From [Erwinia] mediterraneensis (GTDB taxonomy: Bacteria > Pseudomonadota > Gammaproteobacteria > Enterobacterales > Enterobacteriaceae), in contig NZ_LR026978.1 of assembly GCF_900604315.1 (NCBI RefSeq), positions 2,273,615 through 2,337,614 of the forward strand: DNA of 64,000 bases. Reading direction: 5' to 3'. A program made the translations under genes and the position numbers. How positions within the stretch are numbered: position 1 is the stretch's first letter; each line of letters begins with the position of its first letter. The notes below the pieces were generated by a model. It did not search any database. It saw only the letters and a list, made by a program, of their open reading frames with translations, and was not told the origin of the DNA. Shown one piece after another: positions 8,877 through 18,617 of the stretch.

Positions 8877-11474
8877 GTGCTAGAAGAATACCGTAAGCAC
8901 GTTGCCGAGCGTGCCGCCCAGGGGATTGTTCCTAAACCTTTAGATGCATCCCAGATGGCCGCGCTGGTTGAACTGCTGAAAAACCCGCCTGCGGGCGAAG
9001 AAGAATTCCTGACCGATTTGTTGGTTAACCGTGTTCCGCCGGGTGTCGACGAAGCCGCTTATGTAAAAGCGGGTTTCCTGGCGGCTATCGCTAAAGGCGA
9101 AACGACCTCTCCTCTGGTATCCCCTGAAAAAGCGATTGAACTGCTGGGCACTATGCAAGGCGGTTACAATATTCATCCGCTGATTGATGCGCTCGACGAT
9201 GCCAGCCTGGCTCCGGGGGCAGCGAAGGCGCTGTCGCACACCCTGCTGATGTTTGACAGCTTCTACGACGTGGAAGAAAAAGCGAAAGCGGGTAATCCGC
9301 ACGCTCAGCAGGTCATGCAATCCTGGGCCGATGCCGAGTGGTATCTCTCTCGTCCTGCCCTGGCCGAGAAGATCACTGTCACCGTATTTAAAGTGACGGG
9401 CGAAACCAACACCGACGATCTTTCTCCGGCGCCGGATGCCTGGTCACGTCCCGATATCCCGCTGCATGCGCTGGCGATGCTGAAAAACGCGCGTGAAGGT
9501 ATTGAGCCGGATGAGCCGGGCAATATCGGTCCGATCAAACAGATCGAAGCGCTGCAGGCGAAAGGTTTCCCGCTGGCCTATGTGGGCGACGTAGTGGGTA
9601 CCGGTTCTTCGCGTAAATCTGCTACCAACTCCGTGCTGTGGTTCATGGGCGACGATATCCCGTACGTGCCGAATAAAAAAGGCGGCGGCGTGGTGCTGGG
9701 CGGCAAAATTGCGCCAATCTTCTTCAACACCATGGAAGATGCGGGCGCGCTGCCGATTGAAGTGGATGTGAACAACCTGAACATGGGCGATGTTATCGAC
9801 ATCTACCCGTATCAGGGTGAAGTACGCAACCACGAAACGGGCGAAGTGCTGGCCACGTTTGCCCTGAAGACCGACGTACTGATGGACGAAGTACGCGCTG
9901 GCGGCCGTATTCCGCTGATCATCGGCCGTGGCCTGACCACCAAAGCCCGCGAGTCGCTGGGTCTGCCGCAGAGCGATGTGTTCCGTCAGGCGAAAGATGT
10001 GGCTGCCAGTACGCGCGGCTTCTCGCTGGCGCAGAAAATGGTCGGTCGCGCCTGTGGCGTCGACGGTATCCGTCCGGGTCAGTATTGCGAACCGAAAATG
10101 ACCTCAGTAGGCTCGCAGGACACCACCGGTCCAATGACCCGTGATGAACTGAAAGATCTGGCCTGCCTTGGCTTCTCCGCCGACCTGGTGATGCAGTCGT
10201 TCTGTCATACCGCCGCCTATCCGAAGCCGGTTGACGTGAACACGCACCACACGCTGCCAGACTTTATTATGAACCGTGGCGGTGTCTCACTGCGTCCGGG
10301 CGATGGCGTGATTCACTCCTGGCTGAACCGTATGCTGCTGCCGGATACCGTAGGCACCGGTGGTGACTCCCACACCCGTTTTCCGATCGGTATCTCTTTC
10401 CCGGCGGGTTCAGGTCTGGTGGCCTTTGCCGCAGCGACCGGCGTTATGCCGCTGGATATGCCGGAATCGGTGCTGGTGCGCTTTAAAGGGCAAATGCAGC
10501 CGGGCATCACGCTGCGTGACCTGGTGCACGCCATCCCGCTGTACGCCATCAAAGAAGGTCTGCTGACCGTTGAGAAGAAAGGTAAGAAAAACATCTTCTC
10601 TGGTCGCATTCTGGAAATTGAAGGTCTGCCGGATTTGAAAGTTGAGCAGGCGTTTGAGTTGACCGATGCTTCAGCCGAGCGTTCCGCTGCCGGTTGTACC
10701 ATCAAGCTGGATAAGGCGCCGATCATCGAGTACCTGAATTCCAACATCGTGCTGCTGAAGTGGATGATTGCCGAAGGCTATGGCGATCGCCGTACCCTGG
10801 AGCGTCGTATTCAGGGCATGGAAAAATGGCTGGCGGATCCGCAGCTGCTGGAAGCGGATGCTGATGCCGAGTACGCGGCGGTGATCGAGATCGATCTGGC
10901 CGAGATCAAAGAGCCGATTCTGTGTGCGCCGAACGATCCGGACGACGCGCGTCTGCTCTCTGACGTGCAGGGTGAGAAGATTGATGAAGTCTTTATCGGC
11001 TCCTGTATGACCAACATCGGTCACTTCCGCGCTGCCGGTAAGCTGCTCGACAGCCATAAAGGTCAGCTGCCGACCCGTCTGTGGGTGGCACCGCCGACCC
11101 GTATGGATGCGGCTCAGCTGACGGAAGAGGGTTACTATAGCGTCTTCGGTAAGAGCGGAGCGCGTATTGAGATCCCGGGCTGCTCACTCTGTATGGGTAA
11201 CCAGGCGCGTGTTGCGGATGGCGCTACCGTGGTATCCACCTCCACGCGTAACTTCCCGAACCGTCTGGGCACCGGCGCGAACGTCTATCTCGCCTCGGCG
11301 GAACTGGCGGCCGTTGCTTCACTGCTTGGCAAGCTGCCAACTGCAGAAGAGTATCAGCAGTTTATGGCGCAGGTGGATAAAACCGCGACTGACACTTACC
11401 GTTACCTCAACTTTGACCAGTTGAATCAGTACACGGCAAAAGCGGACGGCGTGATTTTCCAGACTGCGGTATAA
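8877..11474 (+). CDS. acnB: Aconitate hydratase B / 2-methylisocitrate dehydratase
   Basis: The main TCA-cycle aconitase, interconverting citrate and isocitrate through a [4Fe-4S] cluster. When the cluster is lost, the protein of this family binds mRNA. The 865 residues equal the E. coli length. Cluster ligands are visible in GSCMTN (about Cys710) and CSLC (Cys769, Cys772). AcnB has the HEAT-like and swivel domains at its N-terminus, unlike AcnA. Translation starts at GTG 8877, with GCGAGGAG upstream giving [14 protein letters not shown]. It is monocistronic, with a strong terminator just after the stop. Confidence 0.98.
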   Translation: MLEEYRKHVAERAAQGIVPKPLDASQMAALVELLKNPPAGEEEFLTDLLVNRVPPGVDEAAYVKAGFLAAIAKGETTSPLVSPEKAIELLGTMQGGYNIHPLIDALDDASLAPGAAKALSHTLLMFDSFYDVEEKAKAGNPHAQQVMQSWADAEWYLSRPALAEKITVTVFKVTGETNTDDLSPAPDAWSRPDIPLHALAMLKNAREGIEPDEPGNIGPIKQIEALQAKGFPLAYVGDVVGTGSSRKSATNSVLWFMGDDIPYVPNKKGGGVVLGGKIAPIFFNTMEDAGALPIEVDVNNLNMGDVIDIYPYQGEVRNHETGEVLATFALKTDVLMDEVRAGGRIPLIIGRGLTTKARESLGLPQSDVFRQAKDVAASTRGFSLAQKMVGRACGVDGIRPGQYCEPKMTSVGSQDTTGPMTRDELKDLACLGFSADLVMQSFCHTAAYPKPVDVNTHHTLPDFIMNRGGVSLRPGDGVIHSWLNRMLLPDTVGTGGDSHTRFPIGISFPAGSGLVAFAAATGVMPLDMPESVLVRFKGQMQPGITLRDLVHAIPLYAIKEGLLTVEKKGKKNIFSGRILEIEGLPDLKVEQAFELTDASAERSAAGCTIKLDKAPIIEYLNSNIVLLKWMIAEGYGDRRTLERRIQGMEKWLADPQLLEADADAEYAAVIEIDLAEIKEPILCAPNDPDDARLLSDVQGEKIDEVFIGSCMTNIGHFRAAGKLLDSHKGQLPTRLWVAPPTRMDAAQLTEEGYYSVFGKSGARIEIPGCSLCMGNQARVADGATVVSTSTRNFPNRLGTGANVYLASAELAAVASLLGKLPTAEEYQQFMAQVDKTATDTYRYLNFDQLNQYTAKADGVIFQTAV

Positions 11475-11491
11475 CCGCTTCAGCAACAGCG

Positions 11492-11519
11492 AAAAGGGCG
11501 ACCCGGGTCGCCCTTTTTT
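11492..11519 (+). terminator. Rho-independent terminator of acnB
   Basis: AAAAGGGCGAC pairs with GTCGCCCTTTT around CCGG, and a run of T follows. This is a strong intrinsic terminator 17 bases after the acnB stop. Confidence 0.95.
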
Positions 11520-11654
11520 ATTGCCTCTGTTTCCGCTGTGGGGAATGTCGGGCGCGAAAGCCGCTGGCTTTCCCGATGTGGCTTGCGATAATAAGTGAAT
11601 AAACATCTGCCGTGTGCCTGGCGGCTAAAACAGGCATGATCGAGGGTAAGTAGT

Positions 11655-12017
11655 ATGGAGTATGAGTTTTTACGCGACCTCACCGGGCAGGTGAAAGTAC
11701 GCATGTCGATGGGACATGAAGCCGTTGGCCACTGGTTTAATGAGGAAGTGCAGGGGGATCTGGCGCTGCTGGCGGAAGTGGAAGCGGCGGCACAACATCT
11801 GAAGGGCAGTGAGCGCCAGTGGCAACGCGTCGGACATGAATACACTCTGTGGATGGACGCGGAAGAGGTGATGATTCGCGCCAATCAGCTCGCTTTTGAT
11901 AACGAGGAGCTGGAAGAGGGCATGAACTATTACGACGAAGAAAGTCTGGCGTTTTGTGGCGTAGAGGACTTTCTGGTGGTGATTGCCGCCTGGCGCGCTT
12001 TTCTGCAGGGACACTGA
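11655..12017 (+). CDS. yacL: YacL family protein (UPF0231)
   Basis: A 120-residue acidic cytoplasmic protein of unknown function, recognised by its close match to E. coli YacL over the whole length, including [15 protein letters not shown] and [10 protein letters not shown]. It has no signal peptide, membrane segment or catalytic motif. In E. coli too it follows acnB, here 180 bases after the acnB stop and beyond the terminator, so it is probably transcribed separately. The Shine-Dalgarno sequence is weak (GAGGGTAAGTAGT before ATG). Confidence 0.93.
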   Translation: MEYEFLRDLTGQVKVRMSMGHEAVGHWFNEEVQGDLALLAEVEAAAQHLKGSERQWQRVGHEYTLWMDAEEVMIRANQLAFDNEELEEGMNYYDEESLAFCGVEDFLVVIAAWRAFLQGH

Positions 12018-12119
12018 TCTCCTGATCCATAATGGCCCGCCAGCGGGTCCCTACGTTTTCTTCTTCTGATACTCACTTTTCTGCCGCAGCGGGCACAGAT
12101 GTTGCCCGTCCTCTGATTT

Positions 12120-12225
12120 TGATTAATTTTAATCATTTTTATTCTCTTTGATCATTATTAATGCTGTTAAGGTTTTTTTAAGGGTTATTTTCTTTGATGT
12201 TGCTCACATTTAATCATTTGTGATT
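12120..12225. promoter_or_regulatory. Repeated TGATT/AATCA motifs, candidate DeoR-family operators
   Basis: Two inverted repeats of the same half-site occur before the permease gene: TGATT-6-AATCA at 12120-12135 and AATCA-4-TGATT at 12212-12225. The second lies between the -35 and -10 regions of the predicted promoter. Such paired sites fit an operator for the DeoR-type repressor encoded as the last gene of the operon. This is inference from symmetry and position. Confidence 0.4.
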
Positions 12226-12234
12226 GTATATAAT
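12193..12234 (+). promoter_or_regulatory. Candidate class II CRP-dependent promoter of acid-sugar operon
   Basis: TTTGA-6-TCACA (12193-12208) matches the CRP consensus at 9 of 10 half-site bases. A perfect TATAAT -10 box lies at 12229-12234 with no good -35. If transcription starts near 12241, the CRP site is centred at about -40.5, the classical class II position. Catabolite control would suit a sugar-acid catabolic operon. Confidence 0.6.
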
Positions 12235-12280
12235 CAATACCACCTGATCTGATTACCTTTACCCGGAGTCCAGAGGGATT

Positions 12281-13234
12281 ATGAATATCAAAAAAAGTAT
12301 CGAGAAAATACCTGGTGGCATGATGGTGGTGCCGCTGGTAATTGGCGCCGGCCTGAATACCTTTATCCCTCAGGCGCTGGAGGTGGGGGGCTTTACGACT
12401 GCGCTGTTTAAAAACGGCGCCCCGGCACTGATTGGCGCTTTCCTGCTGTGCATGGGTGCCGGGATTAGTTTCCGTGCAGCGCCGCGTGCGCTGTTGCAGG
12501 GCGGCACCATTACGCTGACCAAATTGCTGGTCGCTGTGGTGCTCGGACTGTGCATCGAATATCTGTTCGGCGCGCAGGGCATCTGGGGCCTGAGCGGCCT
12601 CGCCATTATTGCTGCGATGAGTAACTCTAACGGCGGGCTATATGCAGCGCTGGTCGGCGAGTTTGGTAACGAGCGTGATGTTGGCGCTATCTCTATCCTG
12701 TCGCTGAACGATGGTCCCTTCTTTACCATGATTGCCCTCGGTGCCGCCGGTATGGCCAATATTCCCCTGATGGCGCTGGTGGCGATTCTGGTGCCACTGG
12801 TGGTCGGCATGATTTTAGGTAACCTTGACCCAGAGATGCGCGCCTTCCTGACCAAAGGCGGCCCGATCCTGATTCCGTTCTTTGCGTTTGCGCTGGGATC
12901 CGGCATCAACTTCGATATGCTGCTGCAGGGGGGGCTGGCGGGCATTGTGCTGGGTGTGCTGACCACGCTGGTGGGCGGTTTCTTTAACATCCAGGCGGAT
13001 CGTCTGGTAGGCGGCAGCGGCATTGCCGGGGCAGCAGCCTCCAGCACCGCCGGTAACGCCGTTGCGACGCCGCTCGCCATTGCGCAGGCCGATCCCTCTC
13101 TGGCCGCAGCCGCCTCGGCGGCGGCTCCCCTGATTGCGGCATCGGTAATTACTACCGCGATTTTAACCCCGCTGCTCACCTCCTGGGTGGCAAGACGTAA
13201 CGCCAGACTGACTGTGACAAAGGAAAGCCTGTGA
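12281..13234 (+). CDS. KdgT-family sugar-acid permease
   Basis: An inner-membrane carrier of 317 residues, almost entirely hydrophobic with about ten membrane segments, of the 2-keto-3-deoxygluconate permease family (KdgT type). Family members import sugar acids with protons. It begins MNIKKSIEKIPGGMMVVPL, preceded by CCAGAGGG. The conserved GLYAALVGEFGNERDVGA segment is present. It is first in a four-gene operon, and the next gene starts at a GTGA overlap with its stop. The partner genes suggest the substrate is a four-carbon acid such as D-threonate or D-erythronate rather than 2-keto-3-deoxygluconate. A similar cluster next to acnB-yacL occurs in Salmonella. Confidence 0.85.
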   Translation: MNIKKSIEKIPGGMMVVPLVIGAGLNTFIPQALEVGGFTTALFKNGAPALIGAFLLCMGAGISFRAAPRALLQGGTITLTKLLVAVVLGLCIEYLFGAQGIWGLSGLAIIAAMSNSNGGLYAALVGEFGNERDVGAISILSLNDGPFFTMIALGAAGMANIPLMALVAILVPLVVGMILGNLDPEMRAFLTKGGPILIPFFAFALGSGINFDMLLQGGLAGIVLGVLTTLVGGFFNIQADRLVGGSGIAGAAASSTAGNAVATPLAIAQADPSLAAAASAAAPLIAASVITTAILTPLLTSWVARRNARLTVTKESL

Positions 13235-14496
13235 AGATGATTGTCATTGCCGATGATTTCACCGGGGCGAATGATACCGGTGTACAGCTGGCAAAAAGGG
13301 GCGCACGCACTGAGGTGATGCTCTCCCTGCAACAAAAGCCATCCCGGCGCGCTGATGTGCTGGTGATCAATACCGAAAGCCGTGCCAGCGCGCGCGAAGT
13401 GGCCGTACAAAAAGTGACTGAGGCGCTGATCCCCTGGCTGCCGTCGCAACCGCTGATTTATAAAAAAATCGATTCCACCTTTCGCGGCAATGTGGGTGCG
13501 GAGATCGACGCGGTGTTGCGTATCAGCGGCAAAAGATTCGCGCTGATTGCTGCCGCTATTCCCGGGGCCGGGCGCATTACCCTGCACGGCCAGTGCCTGG
13601 TGCATCATATCCCGCTGGCCGAAACGGAATTTGCCAGCGATCCGCGTACGCCGATCGTCTCCTCCCATATCAAAACGCTGCTGGCGCAGCAAAGCACGCT
13701 GCCGGTACTGGAGGTAACGCTGGAGGAAGTGCGTGCAGGCCAGCTGTCTGCCCGGCTGAAAGCGTATCAGGGCCCTACACCGGCGATGGTGGTAGTTGAT
13801 GCCGAAACTGAACAGGATCTGACGCTGATCGCGCAGGATGCCCTGGCGCAGGAAGAGACGCCAGTGCTGGTGGGCGCGGCGGGACTGGCCGGTGCACTGC
13901 CCGCCTCCGCCTGCCTGCTGCAGCGCCGCTCGCTACCGGTGCTGGTGCTGGCGGGATCCATGAGCGAAGCCACGCGCCGTCAGGTGGCGCAGGCTGTCAG
14001 CCAGCAGCGAGCGCAGGTAGTCGATATCGATGTGACGCGGCTGATGGACAGCGAAACAGAAGCCTATCTGGCGCATCTGACCCGGCAGGCCAGCCAGCAG
14101 CTTGGCGCGGGACGGCACTGTATTCTGCGCACCAGCCGCAGTGAAGCCGATCGCCACGCTATCGGGGCGCTGTGTGAACGGTTTCAGTTAAGTCGCGCCG
14201 CGCTGGGCGAACAGCTCAGCCAGCGGCTGGGACAACTGGCGCTGGCGATTATCGGTCAGGCGCGTATCGGCGGCCTGTTTCTTACCGGCGGGGATATCGC
14301 CACCGCCGTCGCTAATGCGCTGGGCGCAGAGGGCTATCGCATTCAACAGGAAGTGGCGCCCTGTATTCCCTGTGGTTCTTTTATTAACAGCGAGCTGGAT
14401 GATTTACCGGTGATAACCAAAGCGGGTGGCTTTGGCGCGGAGAGTACGCTTTGTGATGCGCTCTCATTTATTGAGGAGATGTACGGTGACCAATAA
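13231..14496 (+). CDS. dtnK: Four-carbon acid sugar kinase, DUF1537 family (probable D-threonate/erythronate kinase)
   Basis: An ATP-dependent kinase of 421 residues that would phosphorylate a four-carbon sugar acid at C4. The N-terminal substrate domain opens with VIADDFTGANDTGVQLAKRG, the signature of the DUF1537 family. The C-terminal nucleotide domain has GGDIATAVANALG and GGFGAESTL. Enzymes of this family paired with PdxA2 have been assigned as D-threonate or D-erythronate kinases; which acid is used here cannot be told. Translation probably starts at GTG 13231, overlapping the permease stop, with AGGAAAG upstream; ATG 13237 is an alternative. It overlaps pdxA2 by 11 bases, indicating tight coupling. 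Confidence 0.85.
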   Translation: MKMIVIADDFTGANDTGVQLAKRGARTEVMLSLQQKPSRRADVLVINTESRASAREVAVQKVTEALIPWLPSQPLIYKKIDSTFRGNVGAEIDAVLRISGKRFALIAAAIPGAGRITLHGQCLVHHIPLAETEFASDPRTPIVSSHIKTLLAQQSTLPVLEVTLEEVRAGQLSARLKAYQGPTPAMVVVDAETEQDLTLIAQDALAQEETPVLVGAAGLAGALPASACLLQRRSLPVLVLAGSMSEATRRQVAQAVSQQRAQVVDIDVTRLMDSETEAYLAHLTRQASQQLGAGRHCILRTSRSEADRHAIGALCERFQLSRAALGEQLSQRLGQLALAIIGQARIGGLFLTGGDIATAVANALGAEGYRIQQEVAPCIPCGSFINSELDDLPVITKAGGFGAESTLCDALSFIEEMYGDQ

Positions 14497-15469
14497 CGTA
14501 ATTGCAGTAACCATGGGCGATCCGGCGGGTATTGGCCCGGAAATTATCATTAAATCGCTGGCGGAAGGGAAACTGGCCGGTGCGCCGGCGGTCGTGGTGG
14601 GGTGCGCCAGTACGCTGCGCCGGGTGATGACCATCGCGGGCCTGCCGCAGGCGGAGTTGCGCGTCATTAATCAGGTCAGCGACGCCAGTTTTACGCCGGG
14701 CGTCATCAATATTATCGATGAGCCGCTGGCGGATCCCGATGCGCTGCAGCCAGGTGTGGTACAGAATGCTGCCGGCGATCTGGCATACCGCTGTGTGAAG
14801 CGCGCCACCGAGCTGGCGCTGGCGGGCGAGGTGCACGGCATCGCCACGGCACCGCTGAATAAAGAGGCGCTACATGCGGCCGGGCATATTTATCCGGGCC
14901 ATACCGAGCTGCTGGCGAAACTGACCAACAGCAAAGATTACGCGATGGTGCTGTATACCGATCGTCTCAAGGTTATCCATGTCACCACCCATATCGCGCT
15001 GCGCAAGTTCCTGGATACCCTGAACCGCGAGCGCGTGGAAACGGTGATCGCCATGGCCGATACCTTTCTGCGTCGCGTTGGCTATAGCCAGCCGCGTATC
15101 GCTGTTGCCGGTGTCAATCCCCATGCCGGTGAGAATGGCCTGTTTGGCGATGAGGAGATCACCATTGTCGGTCCCGCCGTGGAGGCGATGAAAGCGCAGG
15201 GCATTCAGGCGACGGGCCCCTGTCCGCCCGATACCATTTACCTGCAGTGCTACGAAGGACAGTACGATATGGTGGTGGCGATGTACCACGATCAGGGTCA
15301 TATTCCACTGAAACTGCTGGGCTTCTATGATGGTGTGAATATCACTGCGGGGCTGCCTTTTATCCGCACCTCTGCCGATCATGGCACCGCGTTTGATATC
15401 GCATGGACAGGCAAAGCGAAGTCTGAGAGCATGGCGATCTCGATTGAACTTGCGATGCAGCTTGCTTAA
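14486..15469 (+). CDS. pdxA2: PdxA2-type 4-phospho-D-threonate/erythronate dehydrogenase
   Basis: NAD-dependent dehydrogenase of 327 residues in the PdxA family. In this context it would oxidise and decarboxylate 4-phospho-D-threonate to dihydroxyacetone phosphate. It opens with MTNNVIAVTMGDPAGIGPE. Metal-binding histidines lie in HVTTHIALRK, NPHAGENG and MYHDQGHI, as in PdxA. The open frame extends upstream to 14426, but GTG 14486 has GAGGAG seven bases before it and gives the usual length, overlapping the kinase gene by 11 bases. The true vitamin B6 gene pdxA normally sits with ksgA-apaH, so this is the catabolic paralogue. Confidence 0.88.
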   Translation: MTNNVIAVTMGDPAGIGPEIIIKSLAEGKLAGAPAVVVGCASTLRRVMTIAGLPQAELRVINQVSDASFTPGVINIIDEPLADPDALQPGVVQNAAGDLAYRCVKRATELALAGEVHGIATAPLNKEALHAAGHIYPGHTELLAKLTNSKDYAMVLYTDRLKVIHVTTHIALRKFLDTLNRERVETVIAMADTFLRRVGYSQPRIAVAGVNPHAGENGLFGDEEITIVGPAVEAMKAQGIQATGPCPPDTIYLQCYEGQYDMVVAMYHDQGHIPLKLLGFYDGVNITAGLPFIRTSADHGTAFDIAWTGKAKSESMAISIELAMQLA

Positions 15470-15475
15470 GGAACT

Positions 15476-16243
15476 ATGAAGGGACACAGTCGCCTCGATC
15501 AGATTATGGACTACCTGAAGAGCCATAATCTGGTGACCGTTGATCAGCTGGTCAGCGCCATCAATGCGTCACCCGCCACTATTCGGCGCGATCTGATTAA
15601 ACTGGATAAAGAGGGGGTGATCAGCCGCACCCATGGCGGCGTCACCCTGAACCGGTTTATTCCCGCGCAGCCAACCACGCTGGAAAAGATGCAGCGTAAC
15701 CTGACGGAAAAAGCGGCGATTGCCCGCTGTGCGGCCAGCTTTGTGCAGGCGGGGGATGCGGTGGTGCTGGATGCCGGGACCACCATGCTGGAACTGGCGC
15801 GTCAGTTGACTCATCTGCCGCTACGGGTGATCACGGCCGATCTGCATATCGCGCTTTTTCTGTCAGAATTCAAACAGATTGAAGTGACCATTATTGGCGG
15901 CCGTATTGATGACTCCAGCCAGTCCTGCATTGGCGAGCATGGGCGGCGCTTGCTACGCGGCATCAATCCCGATATCGCTTTTGTCAGCTGCAACTCCTGG
16001 AGCCTGGAGCGCGGTATCACTACGCCCACGGAAGAGAAGGCGGGGCTGAAGCAGGATCTGCTGGCCAATGCCCGTCGCCGCGTGCTGCTGGCGGACAGCA
16101 GTAAATATGGTTCCTGGTCGCTGTTTTGCGCTGCGCCGCTGCACGCGTTGACCGATATCGTCAGCGATGACCAGCTGGCTGCCGAGGTGGGGCAGAGCCT
16201 GCAGGAAAGTGGCATCCGCCTGCAGTTGACCAGCCATAAATAA
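15476..16243 (+). CDS. DeoR-family transcriptional regulator of the acid-sugar operon
   Basis: A 255-residue sugar-responsive regulator. The N-terminal DeoR helix-turn-helix covers about residues 5-58, with [20 protein letters not shown] and THGG. The C-terminal sensor domain follows, with [12 protein letters not shown] and [10 protein letters not shown], an isomerase-like fold that binds a sugar phosphate. It is the last gene of the operon, six bases after pdxA2, so it is probably autoregulated by the pathway intermediate. The TGATT/AATCA repeats before the permease gene are candidate operators. The gene ends in a strong hairpin. Whether it represses or activates is not visible. Confidence 0.9.
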   Translation: MKGHSRLDQIMDYLKSHNLVTVDQLVSAINASPATIRRDLIKLDKEGVISRTHGGVTLNRFIPAQPTTLEKMQRNLTEKAAIARCAASFVQAGDAVVLDAGTTMLELARQLTHLPLRVITADLHIALFLSEFKQIEVTIIGGRIDDSSQSCIGEHGRRLLRGINPDIAFVSCNSWSLERGITTPTEEKAGLKQDLLANARRRVLLADSSKYGSWSLFCAAPLHALTDIVSDDQLAAEVGQSLQESGIRLQLTSHK

Positions 16244-16272
16244 AAAAGGGCATCGCAGGATGCCCTTTTTTT
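16242..16272. terminator. Bidirectional terminator between DeoR regulator gene and speD
   Basis: AAAAAAGGGCATC pairs with GATGCCCTTTTTTT around GCAG. The A and T tracts on both sides allow it to end transcription of the regulator gene on the plus strand and speED on the minus strand. Confidence 0.93.
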
Positions 16273-16284
16273 GCCTGTACCCTG

Positions 16285-17094
16285 TTACAGGGTTTTCAGA
16301 CCCACGGTCGGAATATTACGGCCATAGTAAATCTCACGCATCTCTTTCCACAGCAGGTCGGTGATGCGCTTGTGCTCCTGCGCACTGAGATCTTCCGGTT
16401 TGGTATGAAAAAGATAGTGTTTCAGATCGAACTCTTTCAGTAACATTTTGGTATGGAACATGTTTTCCTGATAAACGTTCACATCCATCATGTCATACAT
16501 CGCTTTCATATCCTCGGACATGAAGTTCTGAATCGAGTTGATCTCATGGTCGATAAAGTGCTTAACGCCGTTAATATCGCGGGTAAAGCCACGGACGCGA
16601 TAATCGATAGTGACAATGTCAGATTCCAGCTGGTGGATCAGGTAGTTCAGCGCTTTCAGCGGTGAAATCACGCCACAGGTGGAAACTTCAATGTCGGCGC
16701 GAAAGGTGCAGAGTCCCCCTTCCGGATGGCTTTCCGGATAGGTATGCACGCAAATATGGCTTTTATCGAGGTGGGCAACCACCGAATTGGGCAGCGGGCC
16801 GGGATGCTCTGAAGTGTCGATATCTTTGGGATCGATCGGCTCCTCACTCACCAGAATGGTGACGCTGGCACCCTGGGGTTCATAATCCTGGCGCGCAATA
16901 TTTAACACGTTGGCACCAATGATCGAACAGGTCTCCGTCAGGATTTCAGTGAGACGGGTAGCATTATATTGCTCATCAATATAGGCAATGTAACCGTCGC
17001 GTTCGGCTTCACTATTCGCATAGCAAATATCGTAAATACAAAAACTCAGGCTCTTGGTCAGATTGTTGAAGCCATGTAGTTTAAGCTTTTGCAA
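16285..17094 (-). CDS. speD: S-adenosylmethionine decarboxylase proenzyme
   Basis: Pyruvoyl-dependent decarboxylase that makes decarboxylated SAM, the aminopropyl donor for spermidine. The 269-residue proenzyme self-cleaves between Lys111 and Ser112 (LDKS), and Ser112 becomes the pyruvoyl group. The segment [19 protein letters not shown] carries further active-site residues. The start is a TTG codon at 17094, preceded by AAGGGGGTGAAC; no ATG lies nearby. This gives [11 protein letters not shown], aligning with E. coli SpeD. It follows speE by 28 bases in one operon and ends at a bidirectional terminator. The tail is a few residues longer than in E. coli. Confidence 0.96.
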   Translation of the reverse strand: MQKLKLHGFNNLTKSLSFCIYDICYANSEAERDGYIAYIDEQYNATRLTEILTETCSIIGANVLNIARQDYEPQGASVTILVSEEPIDPKDIDTSEHPGPLPNSVVAHLDKSHICVHTYPESHPEGGLCTFRADIEVSTCGVISPLKALNYLIHQLESDIVTIDYRVRGFTRDINGVKHFIDHEINSIQNFMSEDMKAMYDMMDVNVYQENMFHTKMLLKEFDLKHYLFHTKPEDLSAQEHKRITDLLWKEMREIYYGRNIPTVGLKTL

Positions 17095-17122
17095 TTTAGT
17101 TCACCCCCTTATAAATACCCGG

Positions 17123-17986
17123 TCAGCGTACGTCTGACAGTGCATTCAACAGATATTGTGGCAGGGCAAAGCTGCCCACATGGATTGCCGGATTGTAATA
17201 ACGGCAGTTCAGGCCTGCGGCCGCGAAACGCGCCTGCAGGATGGCGACGTCAGGCTGACGCAGCGCCGGATTGTCGCTCGCCCAGGCAAAGGTCATGATG
17301 CCGCCGTAATAGGTCGGGATCGCTGCCTGGTAGAAACTGACATCGTTAAAATAGTTTCCCAGCTTGCGATGGCTGTTGATCGCTTCCTCTTGTTGCAGAA
17401 AGCACACGCCATTCTGTGCAACAAAAATGCCGTTCTCGTTCAGTGCCTGTTTGCAGCCGGCATAGAATTCTGACGTAAACAGACTCTCCCCTGGCCCGAT
17501 GGGATCAGTACAGTCGGAAATAATGACGTCAAATTTTTCCTGTGTCTGATTAACGAAGTTGACGCCATCGTCAATCACCAGGGTAAAACGCGGATCGTCA
17601 TAGGCACCGGCGCTGTGGTTGGGCAGATACTGCCGACAGAAGTTCACCACACCGGCATCAATCTCCACCATGGTGATTTTTTCGATCTGGCGATGACGGG
17701 AAACTTCACGCAACATCGCGCCGTCTCCGCCGCCGATAATCAGCACGCTTTTTGCTGCACCATGTGCCAGTAGCGGCACGTGGGTCATCATTTCGTGATA
17801 GATAAACTCATCACGTTCGGTGGTTTGTACCACACCATCCAGCGCCATAACGCGACCGAATGCCGCATTTTCAAAGATGATCAGATCCTGATGCGCCGTT
17901 TTTTCCCGGTACAGTTCCTTGTCGACCGTGAAATATTGTCCAAAACCGGTATGCAGGGTTTCATACCACATCTCATTTTGGGCCAT
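17123..17986 (-). CDS. speE: Spermidine synthase
   Basis: Cytoplasmic aminopropyltransferase that joins putrescine and decarboxylated SAM to give spermidine and methylthioadenosine; the latter is cleaved by MtnN, encoded at 52275-52973. The 287 residues include the Rossmann motif [13 protein letters not shown] (about 84-96), MVEIDAGVV, and [10 protein letters not shown] with the catalytic Asp. It starts at ATG 17986 with GGAGAGCC upstream and leads the speED operon, as in E. coli. The frame is intact and the length is typical. Confidence 0.97.
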   Translation of the reverse strand: MAQNEMWYETLHTGFGQYFTVDKELYREKTAHQDLIIFENAAFGRVMALDGVVQTTERDEFIYHEMMTHVPLLAHGAAKSVLIIGGGDGAMLREVSRHRQIEKITMVEIDAGVVNFCRQYLPNHSAGAYDDPRFTLVIDDGVNFVNQTQEKFDVIISDCTDPIGPGESLFTSEFYAGCKQALNENGIFVAQNGVCFLQQEEAINSHRKLGNYFNDVSFYQAAIPTYYGGIMTFAWASDNPALRQPDVAILQARFAAAGLNCRYYNPAIHVGSFALPQYLLNALSDVR

Positions 17987-18094
17987 GGTGGGGGCTCTCC
18001 TCTAATGACATCGCCATAAAAATGGGCGGCACATCATAGCTAACTCTGACCCCGGTTGCACGGTCAAATTATCAGCAGGAAAGCGCGGCGGGGG

Positions 18095-18442
18095 TTATTT
18101 TACGTAGGCAAGCAGGCTGAGGGAGTCGCGTGCCAGCGACTTGCACTTCTTGTCGTTAGTAATCGCAATACCGCTCAGATCACGATAGCTCTCTTCACCC
18201 AGCGCTTTCATGTTATAGCTGCTGTAATTGCTTAAATCCCAGCGATTTTGCTGGGCGAAAAAGACCAGCGCTTTGCGTATCTGCGCGTCCGGCAGATCCT
18301 GATAGCCGCAATCATTTTTCAGGTAAACAAATACCGCTGTGAGATCGGCGAGATCTTCCGCTTCGGATTCACTCAGGGCAAAGCTGGTGGAGGAGAAGCC
18401 AAGGAGTCCCGACAGCAGCAGGATCTTGATGCTTTTCTTCAT
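18095..18442 (-). CDS. yacC: YacC family pilotin-like secreted protein
   Basis: A small exported protein of 115 residues. A signal peptide ends near STSFALSESEAEDLADL, followed by a compact domain with two cysteines (in NDCGY and KKCKS) likely to form a disulfide. The carboxyl end SLARDSLSLLAYVK matches E. coli YacC. The family is annotated as pilotin-like because of similarity to secretin pilotins, but no type II secretion genes are here and the role is unproven. ATG 18442 is preferred over an upstream in-frame ATG at 18481 because it begins the signal peptide (MKKSIKILLLSG) and gives the family length. Confidence 0.9.
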   Translation of the reverse strand: MKKSIKILLLSGLLGFSSTSFALSESEAEDLADLTAVFVYLKNDCGYQDLPDAQIRKALVFFAQQNRWDLSNYSSYNMKALGEESYRDLSGIAITNDKKCKSLARDSLSLLAYVK

Positions 18443-18556
18443 AATGGTTCTCAATAAGGGATAATGATCTGACGTTAGCACAGTTAACGGCAGGATTCCG
18501 ATAATTTTGACCTGGTGTGCTGACCATTATTTTTCGTTCCACTCGCCTTACGCCCC

Positions 18557-18587
18557 TTGACCCTCCCGCAGGGGAAAGGTTTAGGCT
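18557..18587 (+). promoter_or_regulatory. CueR-type copper-responsive promoter of cueO
   Basis: TTGACC (18557-18562) and TAGGCT (18582-18587) are separated by 19 bases, the long spacer typical of MerR-family promoters. The spacer carries the dyad CCCTCCC-GCAGG-GGAAAGG, close to E. coli CueR sites. Copper(I)-CueR would realign the promoter and switch on cueO. Confidence 0.85.
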
Positions 18588-18617
18588 GGAGCCTTTATCG
18601 CGACCAAGGATCAGACT

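Noticed and set aside
12370-13692. 440-codon frame antisense to the permease and kinase genes
   Set aside because: It spans two well-recognised opposite-strand genes and has a low-complexity Ala/Pro/Ser composition; a shadow frame.
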